Below, in pieces: positions 9,918-17,902 of a DNA stretch of 64,000 nt (the first letter of the stretch is position 1; every line of letters starts with the position of its first letter). The notes under the pieces are model-generated. The model was not told the DNA's origin. It saw nothing but the letters and a program-made list of their open reading frames with translations, and searched no databases. Origin of the DNA: Labilithrix sp. Lineage in GTDB: Bacteria; Myxococcota_A; Polyangia; Polyangiales; Polyangiaceae. Location of the stretch: contig JAHBWC010000003.1 in NCBI GenBank assembly GCA_019637225.1, positions 124,001 to 188,000 on the forward strand. Reading direction: 5' to 3'. The position numbers and the translations under genes were made by a program.

Positions 9918-10742
9918 TCAGCGCTTGACGAGATGCGCGCACTTCGGCGCGTCGACCACAATGGTGACGCCCTGGTTGCTCGGCACCTCCGCGTTGAGCC
10001 GGGCCGTCTCCGCGGGGTTTCCGGTGAAGACGTCGACGTGCTCGCCCTGGACCTTGAGCCCGCGATCCTCCACGACGAAGCAGCCGTCGATCGTGCCCTC
10101 GCTCGTCCCGCGCGGCGCGCCGTCGAGCTCGGGGATGTAGAGCACGGTGCCCATCGGCAGGACCGCGGTGTCGGCCGCCACGCTGCGGAACGGCGTGATC
10201 GGTGTTCCGGCGGCGCCGCGTCCCCACGGGAAGGCCGTCCTGTCGAGCACGTCGAAGCAGATGCGCTGGTTGGTACGCGGACAGACCTCGGCGCAGGCGC
10301 AGTCACGCTTCGCGAAGCTGACGGTGCCTCCGCGCGCGAGCGAGCCCGATCCCTGGACGCAGACCGCGTCGTGGAAGCTCTTCGGCACCTTCGCGATGAC
10401 CTCGCACTTGCCGTTCATGAGGGAGACCGGAGCGCCGGTGTGCTCCGACTCGCTCGGGAAGTCGTAGTACGTGTTGCGGAAGGTCCCGACGATCCGCCCG
10501 CCGCCGCCGGTTCGATCCGCGAGCGCGCGGCCGTCGGCCTCCTTCGACGCCGGCTGGCCGATCGTCCGGGACGCGGGCTGGCCCTGCGTGCCTCCGCCGT
10601 ACGCCGACTGCGTCGAGGCGCGCTCCTCCTCGGGGACGAGCGGCTGATTCACCCAGCTCGTCCCGCCGCTCCATCCGCCGCACGCGGCGCCGCTCGTCGC
10701 GACGAGGGGGAGGAGCGAGAGCATGAAGAGAGGTCGCTGCAC
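9918..10742 (-). CDS. Lipoprotein with C-terminal 3D (double-psi beta-barrel) domain
   Basis: 274 residues. A signal peptide ends near SGAAC, followed by a Gly/Ser/Thr-rich linker to about residue 80. The C-terminal part carries the 3D-domain signature: MGTVLYIPEL, then GCFVVEDRGLKVQGEHVDVFTG, which supplies the conserved Asp residues. 3D domains occur in MltA-type lytic transglycosylases and in cell-wall or spore-coat proteins such as YabE, so a role in peptidoglycan binding or cleavage is plausible. Several cysteines (CACAEVCPRTNQRIC) may form disulfides. A TAGGAT box lies 6 nt before the GTG start. Confidence 0.8.
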   Translation of the reverse strand: MQRPLFMLSLLPLVATSGAACGGWSGGTSWVNQPLVPEEERASTQSAYGGGTQGQPASRTIGQPASKEADGRALADRTGGGGRIVGTFRNTYYDFPSESEHTGAPVSLMNGKCEVIAKVPKSFHDAVCVQGSGSLARGGTVSFAKRDCACAEVCPRTNQRICFDVLDRTAFPWGRGAAGTPITPFRSVAADTAVLPMGTVLYIPELDGAPRGTSEGTIDGCFVVEDRGLKVQGEHVDVFTGNPAETARLNAEVPSNQGVTIVVDAPKCAHLVKR

Positions 10743-10748
10743 GGGGCG

Positions 10749-10754
10749 ATCCTA
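10749..10754 (-). promoter_or_regulatory. Putative -10 box TAGGAT, leaderless GTG start at 10742
   Basis: TAGGAT on the minus strand ends 6 nt before the GTG, supporting GTG as initiator and transcript start together. Confidence 0.45.
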
Positions 10755-10800
10755 ACGGGCGGCGCCGCCGGGCGCGACTTACCGGCGCGCCGGGCCCGCT

Positions 10801-13050
10801 TCAGCGGCACGACGCGAGCGCGTCGAGGAAGCTCTCGGCCCACGTGACGGCGTTCGAACGTTCGACGGTGGCGAGCAGCTTGGCGTGGCGCGCCTTTCGC
10901 TCGTCGCGTCGCATCCGGAGCGACCGGTCGAGGTCCCGCGCCATTCCGTCGATGTGATACGGGTTCGTCAGCACGGCGTCCTGCATCTCGACGGCGGCGC
11001 CGGCGAACTGCGAGAGCATCAGCACGCCCGGCTCCTCCGGATCCTGCGCGGCGACGTACTCCTTCGCGACGAGGTTCATGCCGTCGCGGAGCGGCGTCAC
11101 GTAGCCGACGGCCGCGGCGCGGTAGAGCTGCGAGAGCTGCTGCTTGCCGTACGAGCGATAGAGGTAGCGGACGGGGACCCACGCGGCTTCGCCGAACTCG
11201 CCGTTGAGGCGCCCGACGATCGCCTCGATCGTCGCGCGCTGCTCGGCGTAGAGCGGCACGTCCGCGCGCGAGGGCACCGAGATCTGGACGAGCGAGACCT
11301 TGCCGCGCCACTCGGGGAACATCTCGAGCATCCGCCCGAAGGCGTGGAGCCGCTCGGGGATCCCCTTGGTGTAGTCGAGACGATCGACGCCGAGCACGAG
11401 CTTCGCGTCGCCGAGGATGCGCATCAACCCGTCGATCTCTTCGAGCACCGTGGGCTCCGGCGCCTCCTGGAACGCGTCGGGGATGATCCCGATCGGCATC
11501 GCGGCGACGTGCGTCTCGCGACCGCGATGCTTGACGACGTCGTCGGAGACCTTCGCGGGCAGGAGCGCCGAGGCGCACGCGAGGAAATTGGCGACGTGCT
11601 GCGGCGTGTGGAAGCCGAGCAGATCATAGTCGAGCAGCGCATCCATGAGCTGCGCCGCCCACGGGAGCATCGCGAAGATGTCGAGCGAGGGGAAGGGGAT
11701 GTGGAGGAAGTGCCCCATCGGTCCGCCGTGGCCGCGCTGGCGCATCACGTGCGCGAAGAGCAAGAGGTGGTAGTCGTGCGCCCAGATCGTTGCGCGCGAG
11801 CTCGTGTGCGGCGCGGCGAAGTCGGCGAAGGCCTCGTGCACCTCGCGGTACGCCGACCAGCCCGCGTCGGACATCTCGACGCGTGACGGGAACGAATGGA
11901 ACAGCGGCCAGAGCGTGCCGTTGCAGAACCCCGCGTAGTAGTCGCGGTACCAGGACTCGGTGTAGTCGACCCACGCGAGCTGGACACCCGAGGCGTCGCT
12001 CTGGTCGGACACGCCGGTCGTGACCGGCTCCGAGCTCGGGACCGTCTTGCCGCTCCAACCGAGCCACATTCCGCCGCGGCTCCGGAGGGCAGGCTCGAGC
12101 GCCGAGACGAGGCCGCCGACGCTCCGCTTCCGCTCGCCGTCGTCGCCCTCCACGGGGCGGAACTCCGGCAGGCGGTTCGACACGACCAGGAGATCGCGCG
12201 AGGCGAGCGCGGCGACGGGCTCCCGCTGGTTGATCTCGCGCGGGAGGACGACCGGGAGAGGCGTCTGTCCGGCGCGAACGCCGTGAAGCCAGCGAAGGAC
12301 GGCGCGGACCTCATTCGAATCGTCGAGCTCCCAGCGCGCGGCGGTGCGGCGTCGCTCGGTCGTCCGCACGACGATGGGCTCGTCGGTAGGGCCCACGACG
12401 CGGAACATGTGCTCGTCGGTGACGTCGTCGCCGAGCGCGAGCAGGCGTGGGCTTCCCCCCGCGAGCTCGCGCACCCACGGCACGGCGGACGACTTCTTCA
12501 CCGAGGCCGGGCGGACCTCGGCGACGAGGACGCCCTCGAGGCGCTCGAACGCGGGGTTTCGCGCGACGAACGTGTCGATGATGCCGTACGCCTCGACGAG
12601 GAGCTCGCCGCGGCGCCCGCGCTGCACCTGACGGTAGTGGAGCGCGACCGTCGTCTGCTTTCGCTCGACGAGCGCTCCCGGATGACGCCCGGCCAGGAGC
12701 TCGAGGCGGGTGGCGAGCTCCTCGAGCGGCGCGGGATCGATCTCGCCGACGTTCTCCCAGGCGCCCATCCCGCGTCGCGCGGCTCCGTGCTCGGCGACCA
12801 GAAAGACGTGCGGGCTCGGGAAGAAGGCCTCGAGCCACGCCTTCGGACGGCCGCTGACGATCGCCATCGTGACGCCCGGCTGTGCGGCGAGCGTATTGAC
12901 GAGGTCGATGGCGCCGGCGTCCGGGCGGGCCTCGTCGGGCGTGCGCGCGAAGGGGACGAGGGTGCCGTCGAGATCGCAGAGGATCCCCAGCGGCGTGTGC
13001 CGCGCGAGGGTGAGCCAGTGCTGCGTCGAGCTGCCGTTACTGCCATCCAT
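10801..13050 (-). CDS. Fused trehalose-6-phosphate phosphatase (N-terminal) / synthase (C-terminal)
   Basis: 749 residues. Residues about 20-260 are a HAD-type trehalose phosphatase: DLDGTL with Asp26 and Asp28, SGRPKAW, KSSAVPWV and GDDVTDEHMF. From about residue 285 a GT20 trehalose-6-phosphate synthase begins (DLLVVSNRLPEF, then SVGGLVSAL, WAHDYHLLL, HIPFPSLDIFAMLP, GVDRLDYTKGIPERLHAFG and LRDGMNLVAKEYVA). Together they would convert UDP-glucose and glucose-6-phosphate to trehalose. The order is the reverse of the usual plant and yeast fusion (synthase first). Trehalose protects against desiccation and osmotic stress; treY later in the window gives a second route. An ATG start is used. Confidence 0.92.
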   Translation of the reverse strand: MDGSNGSSTQHWLTLARHTPLGILCDLDGTLVPFARTPDEARPDAGAIDLVNTLAAQPGVTMAIVSGRPKAWLEAFFPSPHVFLVAEHGAARRGMGAWENVGEIDPAPLEELATRLELLAGRHPGALVERKQTTVALHYRQVQRGRRGELLVEAYGIIDTFVARNPAFERLEGVLVAEVRPASVKKSSAVPWVRELAGGSPRLLALGDDVTDEHMFRVVGPTDEPIVVRTTERRRTAARWELDDSNEVRAVLRWLHGVRAGQTPLPVVLPREINQREPVAALASRDLLVVSNRLPEFRPVEGDDGERKRSVGGLVSALEPALRSRGGMWLGWSGKTVPSSEPVTTGVSDQSDASGVQLAWVDYTESWYRDYYAGFCNGTLWPLFHSFPSRVEMSDAGWSAYREVHEAFADFAAPHTSSRATIWAHDYHLLLFAHVMRQRGHGGPMGHFLHIPFPSLDIFAMLPWAAQLMDALLDYDLLGFHTPQHVANFLACASALLPAKVSDDVVKHRGRETHVAAMPIGIIPDAFQEAPEPTVLEEIDGLMRILGDAKLVLGVDRLDYTKGIPERLHAFGRMLEMFPEWRGKVSLVQISVPSRADVPLYAEQRATIEAIVGRLNGEFGEAAWVPVRYLYRSYGKQQLSQLYRAAAVGYVTPLRDGMNLVAKEYVAAQDPEEPGVLMLSQFAGAAVEMQDAVLTNPYHIDGMARDLDRSLRMRRDERKARHAKLLATVERSNAVTWAESFLDALASCR

Positions 13051-13149
13051 GCGGCCTCAACCGATACCATGGCCGGCCCGTCCACCCGATGGGACAGCGC
13101 GCCGCAAGCGTTGGCGGGGCGACTCCCGACGTGATGGAATCAGCTGCGC

Positions 13150-14121
13150 ATGTTGCCGGCGAAGGGTCCACATCCGCATCCGTACTATTCGATCGAAGAC
13201 GCCTTCATCAGCGTGAGCTTCGTCGATGCCGTCGGCGACACCCGGCGGATCGGCGTCCGGCACAAGGTCACGGGCGACGGCCCTCCGCTCGTGCTCGTGC
13301 ACGGGCTCATGACCTCGTCTTACTCGTGGCGCTACGTGCTCGAGGCCCTCGGGCGGAGGTACCGCGTGTTCGCGCCGGACCTCGTCGGCGCAGGGCTGAG
13401 CGACAAGCCGCTCGACCTTCGCTACTCGGTGGAGAACGTAGCGCGCTTCATCGCTGCGTACGTTCGCACCGTGTCGAAGGAGCCGGTCTACCTCGTCGGT
13501 AACTCACTAGGAGGCCTGTACGCGCTCCGCGCGCTCTTGATCGACCGCCCATCGTCGCGAGGCGAAGGCGAGCGCGCGCTCGCGCGCCGCTTCGTGCTGA
13601 TGCACGCGCCCGGATACCCGCTCGTGCGCACGCGGCTGCTCTCGTCGATCTTCTCCGCGCCCGCGCTCGGAGCCGCCGCGGCCGAGCTCGTGGCCCGCAC
13701 CGCCCACCGCTTCCCCGAGCAGTTCGTCGCGAAGAATGTGCATTATGCAAGTGAAGGCATGATGAGCACCGAGGAGTGCGTCGAGTACGGCCGCCTCTTC
13801 GAGACGCTCGACGGCGCGCGCGTCTTCGCGAAGATCCTCGAGGAGAGCCTCGAGCCCGGCGAGCACGCCGCGATCATCGACGAGCTCCGCGCGCGCGCGA
13901 CGGACGGACCGCCGCTGCCGTGCCCCGTGAAGATCCTCTACGCGCGGAGGGACGTGATGGTCCCGCCGTCGTTCGGCCCGCGGTTCCACGACGACATCCC
14001 TGGCTCCGAGCTCGTCTGGATGGAAGACACGTCGCACTTCCTCCAGGTGGACGCGCCCGAGCGCACCGTGCACGAGATCTCCGTGTTCGATCCGCCGGAG
14101 GCCTCGATCGCGAGCGCGTGA
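13150..14121 (+). CDS. Alpha/beta-hydrolase fold enzyme
   Basis: 323 residues, no signal peptide. The fold-1 landmarks are VLVHGLMTSSYSW (oxyanion region), DLVGAGLSDKP, the nucleophile elbow GNSLGG (Ser119), a late Asp in ILYARRDVMVPPSFG and the catalytic His in EDTSHFLQVDAPE. This matches haloalkane-dehalogenase/epoxide-hydrolase/esterase-like hydrolases; substrate specificity cannot be predicted. A cap of about 90 residues lies between the nucleophile and acid strands. It is divergent from the trehalose gene across a 99-bp region and converges on a small lipoprotein gene. Confidence 0.85.
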   Translation: MLPAKGPHPHPYYSIEDAFISVSFVDAVGDTRRIGVRHKVTGDGPPLVLVHGLMTSSYSWRYVLEALGRRYRVFAPDLVGAGLSDKPLDLRYSVENVARFIAAYVRTVSKEPVYLVGNSLGGLYALRALLIDRPSSRGEGERALARRFVLMHAPGYPLVRTRLLSSIFSAPALGAAAAELVARTAHRFPEQFVAKNVHYASEGMMSTEECVEYGRLFETLDGARVFAKILEESLEPGEHAAIIDELRARATDGPPLPCPVKILYARRDVMVPPSFGPRFHDDIPGSELVWMEDTSHFLQVDAPERTVHEISVFDPPEASIASA

Positions 14122-14168
14122 TCGCGCGCCGCGCGTCTTGCCGCGCGCTCGGCGGGGTGCGCGGCAGC

Positions 14169-14534
14169 CTACTTGCTGCCCTTCTTCATGTCCGGGCTGC
14201 ACCCCTGCGCGCCGCAGGCCGCCGACGCGCCTCTCGACGGCGCACGGGAGGGCGGCGCCGTCGGCGCGCGGAGCTCCGTGCCGGCGTCGACCGCGTGCAC
14301 CGCCGCTTGTGCCGCCGGCGTCTCCGTCGCAGCCGCGGCGGTCGGCGCGACCGGCGTCGTCGGCGGGGCTGCGGCGCTCTCGCTCGGCGGCGGTGACGCG
14401 CTCGCCGCTGCGGCCGCGGTCGCCTCGGGAGCGGGCGCTGCGGACTCGGTCTTGCTGCATCCGGCGGTGAGCGAGCTCACCGAGAGAGCCGCAAGCGCGG
14501 CGAGGATGGCGCCTTCGGAGATCGCGTTCCGCAT
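14169..14534 (-). CDS. Small Ala/Pro-rich lipoprotein
   Basis: 121 residues. Signal peptide with a lipobox (LTAGC). The mature part is a low-complexity Ala/Pro/Thr/Ser chain of about 80 residues, likely a flexible tether, and ends in a short Cys pair (ACGAQGCSPDMKKGSK). No domain is recognisable. TAAGAT lies 6 nt upstream of the ATG, and the reading frame has normal codon bias, so I treat it as a real gene of unknown function. Confidence 0.6.
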   Translation of the reverse strand: MRNAISEGAILAALAALSVSSLTAGCSKTESAAPAPEATAAAAASASPPPSESAAAPPTTPVAPTAAAATETPAAQAAVHAVDAGTELRAPTAPPSRAPSRGASAACGAQGCSPDMKKGSK

Positions 14535-14540
14535 CGTCGG

Positions 14541-14546
14541 ATCTTA
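14541..14546 (-). promoter_or_regulatory. Putative -10 box TAAGAT, leaderless start at 14534
   Basis: TAAGAT on the minus strand ends 6 nt before the ATG at 14534. Confidence 0.45.
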
Positions 14547-14763
14547 GCCCGAGGTCCGGTTCGCCGCGCGCGGATCCGTGCGCGACCGGCTCCCCCGCGC
14601 GTCCCCGTGGCGACGTTCGACCGCCGCATCCGAGCCGCTGTGAGACGGTCGAGCAGGGTGCGTGGCAGTTCGTCTCGCACGTCCGGCGCCGCCGACTGTG
14701 AACGGCGCGTGTCGTCTCTCGTGCGCGAAGAGGCGCTCGAGCCATCTCCCGCGCTTTGACGAG
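14547..14763. other. Intergenic stretch upstream of the sigma-54-type promoter
   Basis: About 217 bp between the box of the small lipoprotein and the promoter at 14764, part of a 363-bp gap. It would be the place for enhancer-binding-protein sites, which normally sit 80-150 bp upstream of a sigma-54 promoter. I saw no clear repeated palindrome that would mark them. Confidence 0.3.
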
Positions 14764-14779
14764 GGGCACGCACGTTGCT
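14764..14779 (+). promoter_or_regulatory. Candidate sigma-54 promoter of the FG-repeat/BON/dodecin operon
   Basis: GGGCACGCACGTTGCT matches the -24/-12 consensus TGGCACGnnnnTTGCW at every defined position except the first. The GG and GC dinucleotides have exactly 10 bp between them, as sigma-54 requires. The predicted transcript start is near 14790, leaving a leader of about 108 nt before the ATG at 14898, which has a GAAGGAG Shine-Dalgarno site. Confidence 0.6.
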
Positions 14780-14897
14780 CTCGGTGCGCGGAGCCGGTGA
14801 GGCATCTTCGCCGCGCTACGAGAACGCGCAGAAGTTCATGAGCGCATCGGCAACCCTTGCATCTGCGAGGGTGTGCAACGTTTGAAGGAGATCGACC

Positions 14898-17177
14898 ATG
14901 AGCAATCGCCACGACGAGGGGTTCGGCAGCGGGTTTGGGATTGGATATGACCCGCATCTGGACTGGGAGGGACCGCACGCGACTCGTGGAGGAGTCTTCC
15001 GAGACCCGAGCCGCAACCGGCGCTACCACTTCGACGACGAGATGGGTGGGAGCGGCTGGGGCGGGTTCACGGGTCGTGGAATGACCGACCGCTTCTACGA
15101 GCGCAACGTGGGCTTCAACGGCTACCCGTACGAGCGCAACGTGGGCTTCAACGGCTACCCGTACGAGCGCAACGTGGGCTTCAACGGCTACCCGTACGAG
15201 CGCAACGTGGGCTTCAACGGCTACGGCCACTTCGGTGCGACGCCGTTCGAGCGGAACGTGGGCTTCTACGGGCACCCGTACGAGCGCAACGTTGGCCACT
15301 TCGGCGCGACGCCGTTCGAGCGGAACGTGGGCTTCTACGGGCACCCGTACGAGCGCACCTTCGGCAACTTCGGCGCGACGCCGTACGATCGCATCGGCAA
15401 CGTCGGCATCTTCAACACGATGCCGTTCGAGCGGGGCTTCGGCAACGTCTTCGGGACGACGCCGTTCGAGCGCAACATCGGGTTCGGGCCCTTCGGGACG
15501 ACGCCGTTCGAGCGCAACATCGGGTTCGGGCCCTTCGGGACGACGCCGTTCGAGCGCAACATCTCGAACTTCGGGCTCTTCGGCATGACGCCGTTCGAGC
15601 GGAACCTCCTCAACTTCGGCGTGGGGACCACGGCGTTCGATCGCAACGTCGGCGGCCTCTTCGGGGCGACGGCGTTCGACCGCAACTTCGGGTTCGGCAA
15701 CGCCTTCGGCATGACGCCGTTCGAGCGGAACGTCGCCAACCTCGGCCTCTTCAACATGACGCCGTTCGAGCGCCAGGCGGCGATGTCGGGGATGACGGCC
15801 TTCGACCGCAACTTCGGCTTCGGCAACCTCGGCATCCACAACGGCCTCGGCAACCTCGGCATCCACAACAACGTCGGGTTCGGCAACCTCGGCCTCGGCA
15901 ACCTCGGCCTGGGCAACCTCTTCGGCACGACGCCGGCCGAGCGAAACCTGGCGCTCTTCGGGACGCCCTTCGTCGGGACGGCGTTCGATCGCAACCTCGG
16001 GATCTTCACGAACCCGTGGGAGCGCAACCTCGGCGCCTTCGGCACGACGCCGTGGCAGCAGCAGCAGCAGCTGGCGCTGTTCGGCATGACGCCGTGGCAG
16101 CAGCAGCTCGGGCTGTTCGGCACGCCGTGGCAGCAGCAGATCGCGCAGAACGCCTTCGGCATGACGCCGTGGCAGCAGCAGATCACGCAGAACGCCTTCG
16201 GCATGACGCCGTGGCAGCAGCAGCAGCAGCTGTCGCTGTTCGGCATGACGCCGTGGCAGCAGCAGCAGCAGCTGTCGCTGTTCGGCATGACGCCGTGGCA
16301 GCAGCAGCAGCAGCTGTCGCTGTTCGGCATGACGCCGTGGCAGCAGCAGATCGCGCAGAGCACCCTCGGCATGACGCCGTGGCAGCAGCAGATCGCGGCG
16401 CAGAACGCCTTCGGCATCATGCCCTGGCAGCAGCAGATCGCGGCGCAGAACGCCTTCGGCATCACGCCCTGGCAGCAGCAGATCGCGGCTCAGAACGCCT
16501 TCGGCATCACGCCCTGGCAGCACCACGCCTTCGGTGGGTTCGGCGGCTTCGGCGTGACGCCGTGGCAGCAGGTCAACGGGCTCTTCACGAACCCGTGGGA
16601 CTCGGCCCGCAACTTCGGCTTCGGCCCGTACGACCGTCACGCGTACGACCGCGGCTTCTTCGGAGCGAACCACCACGGCTTCGCCAACCACGGCGCGGAC
16701 CACACCTGGGGGCGCCTGTCTCACTTCGCCGACCGCACGCCCTTCGCCCGCGGTGACCACGACTTCTGGCAGGGTGACCGCTTCGGCGCTCACGGCTTCT
16801 CGCCGGACGCGTGGGACACGGGCTTCGGGTTCAGCGACGAGCGCGGTCCGCACTACGGTCGTGGCCCGAAGGGCTACAAGCGCCCCGACGAGCGGATTCG
16901 CGAGGAGGTCTGTGACGTGATTTCGCGTCAGGGCTTCATCGACGCCACCGACGTCGAGGTCATCGTGGAGAGCGGCGTCGTCCGCCTCGTCGGCTCCGTG
17001 GGCCAGCGCCGTGAGAAGCGCGGGCTCGAGCAGCTGATCGAGCGCGTCCACGGCGTCGAGGAGGTCCGGAACGAGCTTCGGCTCAACCGCGACGCGAACG
17101 TCGACCGCTTCCAGAACAGGATCGCGGCCGAGCGCCAGGCGGCTCAGCCGCACAACGGGAAGAACGCGCGGGCCTGA
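14898..17177 (+). CDS. FG/PWQQQ-repeat low-complexity protein with C-terminal BON domain
   Basis: 759 residues, no signal peptide, no membrane segment. Residues 1-65 are Gly/Asp/Arg-rich. Residues about 66-110 hold four tandem YERNVGFNGYP units. Residues about 110-380 carry some 20 degenerate FGxTPFERN or TAFDRN blocks with GLFG- and FG-type motifs. Residues about 384-557 hold 13 PWQ units (mostly TPWQQQ) linked by LFGM, NAFGM or NAFGI. A His/Asp/Gly-rich segment leads through GRGPKGYKRPDERI to a BON domain (about 665-730: DVEVIVESGVVRLVGSV, GVEEVRNELRL). BON domains bind membranes or partners, as in OsmY. The long disordered Phe-Gly/Gln-rich part suggests self-association. A GAAGGAG Shine-Dalgarno site fixes the start. 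Confidence 0.85.
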   Translation: MSNRHDEGFGSGFGIGYDPHLDWEGPHATRGGVFRDPSRNRRYHFDDEMGGSGWGGFTGRGMTDRFYERNVGFNGYPYERNVGFNGYPYERNVGFNGYPYERNVGFNGYGHFGATPFERNVGFYGHPYERNVGHFGATPFERNVGFYGHPYERTFGNFGATPYDRIGNVGIFNTMPFERGFGNVFGTTPFERNIGFGPFGTTPFERNIGFGPFGTTPFERNISNFGLFGMTPFERNLLNFGVGTTAFDRNVGGLFGATAFDRNFGFGNAFGMTPFERNVANLGLFNMTPFERQAAMSGMTAFDRNFGFGNLGIHNGLGNLGIHNNVGFGNLGLGNLGLGNLFGTTPAERNLALFGTPFVGTAFDRNLGIFTNPWERNLGAFGTTPWQQQQQLALFGMTPWQQQLGLFGTPWQQQIAQNAFGMTPWQQQITQNAFGMTPWQQQQQLSLFGMTPWQQQQQLSLFGMTPWQQQQQLSLFGMTPWQQQIAQSTLGMTPWQQQIAAQNAFGIMPWQQQIAAQNAFGITPWQQQIAAQNAFGITPWQHHAFGGFGGFGVTPWQQVNGLFTNPWDSARNFGFGPYDRHAYDRGFFGANHHGFANHGADHTWGRLSHFADRTPFARGDHDFWQGDRFGAHGFSPDAWDTGFGFSDERGPHYGRGPKGYKRPDERIREEVCDVISRQGFIDATDVEVIVESGVVRLVGSVGQRREKRGLEQLIERVHGVEEVRNELRLNRDANVDRFQNRIAAERQAAQPHNGKNARA
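15096..15226 (+). repeat. 33-bp tandem repeat, four copies, inside the FG/BON gene
   Basis: Four head-to-tail 33-bp units encode YERNVGFNGYP; the first three are virtually identical and the last diverges at its end. The period is a multiple of three, so expansion or contraction would keep the frame. Confidence 0.9.
16049..16570 (+). repeat. PWQQQ-encoding repeat array, about 13 copies of 36-45 bp
   Basis: Units begin with ACGCCGTGGCAGCAGCAG and differ in the number of CAG codons and in the linker. Three consecutive copies near 16208-16336 are almost identical at DNA level, a sign of recent slippage or unequal exchange. Confidence 0.9.
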
Positions 17178-17199
17178 TCGCGCGATCTAGGAGCAACGC

Positions 17200-17385
17200 A
17201 TGAAGCGACGAATCTCCGGTGTGGCGGCGTTCATCACGGCTCTTCTGCTCTCGGCCATCGCGTGTCGCCAAGGCGAACCGACGGGCGATCCGAGGACGCC
17301 GGTGAACAGCCCCATACCGGAGATCGATCGCAAGGAAGAGGAACCCAAGGCTCCGCCGACGCCGAGCATCGGCGACGCCGGATGA
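17200..17385 (+). CDS. Short lipopeptide, second gene of the FG/BON operon
   Basis: 61 residues. MKRRISGVAAFITALLLSAIAC is a signal peptide with a plausible lipobox cysteine at position 22. The mature part is about 40 residues, rich in Pro, Glu and Asp (TPVNSPIPEIDRKEEEPKAPPTPSIGDAG), with no fold expected. It starts 22 bp after the FG/BON stop behind TAGGAG and ends 18 bp before the dodecin-like gene, so it is almost certainly cotranscribed with both. It may be a membrane tether or marker; there is no direct evidence. Confidence 0.65.
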   Translation: MKRRISGVAAFITALLLSAIACRQGEPTGDPRTPVNSPIPEIDRKEEEPKAPPTPSIGDAG

Positions 17386-17403
17386 CACAAGAGGAGAGAC
17401 GGC

Positions 17404-17817
17404 ATGATGACGAGCTTCAACGACTTCCGGCGCGGGTACGACGATCGGTACGACGTTCCTGAGTGGCAGCTCAGGCAGGGAAGGCTGTTCGATCCGCGTG
17501 GGCAGAGCTACGAGCGCCTGCGCCGCTTCAACGGCGACGGGATGCGCGATCCGTCCTGGATGCGCGACGTCTCCTATCGCCGCGTGGACGCCGAGCTCGC
17601 GCCCATGGTGAAGGTGATCGAGGTCTTCGCGCAGTCTCCCCACTCCTGGGAGGACGCGACGCGCCGTGCGGTCGCTGAAGCGACGCAGACCATCCGCGGC
17701 ATCCGCTCGATCTCGATCGAGGACATGTACGCGGTGGTCGACGAGGACCACGTCGTCAGCTTCCGGATCAACGCGAAGATCTCCTTCGCGTTGGACGACA
17801 ACCGCTGGAGGCGATGA
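17404..17817 (+). CDS. Dodecin-like protein with an N-terminal Arg/Tyr-rich extension
   Basis: 137 residues. Residues 68-132 match dodecin, a 65-70-residue beta-alpha-beta-beta unit that forms hollow dodecamers storing flavin: VKVIEVFAQSPHSWEDA, then a helix with ATQTIRGI, then the strands ISIEDMYAVV and VSFRINAKISFALDD. The Trp and Gln that stack on and bond to the flavin in typical dodecins are replaced here by Ser102 and Arg121 or neighbours. The ligand may therefore differ. The first 67 residues are an extra Arg/Tyr/Asp-rich segment absent from ordinary dodecins and reminiscent in composition of the FG-repeat partner. Shine-Dalgarno: GAGGAGAG. It ends the operon before two strong hairpins. 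Confidence 0.75.
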   Translation: MMTSFNDFRRGYDDRYDVPEWQLRQGRLFDPRGQSYERLRRFNGDGMRDPSWMRDVSYRRVDAELAPMVKVIEVFAQSPHSWEDATRRAVAEATQTIRGIRSISIEDMYAVVDEDHVVSFRINAKISFALDDNRWRR

Positions 17818-17840
17818 CGGGGGGGACCACGCTCCTCGCT

Positions 17841-17874
17841 GCGCCGCCGTCGTTCGCGACGTCGACGGCGGCGC
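17841..17874. repeat. Perfect 12-bp-stem hairpin downstream of the dodecin-like gene
   Basis: GCGCCGCCGTCG and CGACGGCGGCGC flank a 10-nt loop, 23 bp after the stop. There is no T-tract, so it may protect the mRNA 3' end or act together with the terminator that follows. Confidence 0.5.
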
Positions 17875-17902
17875 ACGCGTGAAGACGTGGTGATTCGAGC
17901 GG

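Noticed and set aside
14846-14860. TCGGCAACCCTTGCA as a second sigma-54 promoter before the FG/BON gene
   Set aside because: Only 8 bp separate GG and GC; sigma-54 needs 10.
15096-15226. 33-bp direct repeats resembling a CRISPR array
   Set aside because: The units are contiguous, without spacers, and code for YERNVGFNGYP in frame.
14544-17153. Long minus-strand open frame with LLLPRRHAEG-type repeats
   Set aside because: It is the antisense of the FG/PWQQQ repeats. It has no start signal, and the plus-strand gene has a Shine-Dalgarno site, operon context and a BON domain.
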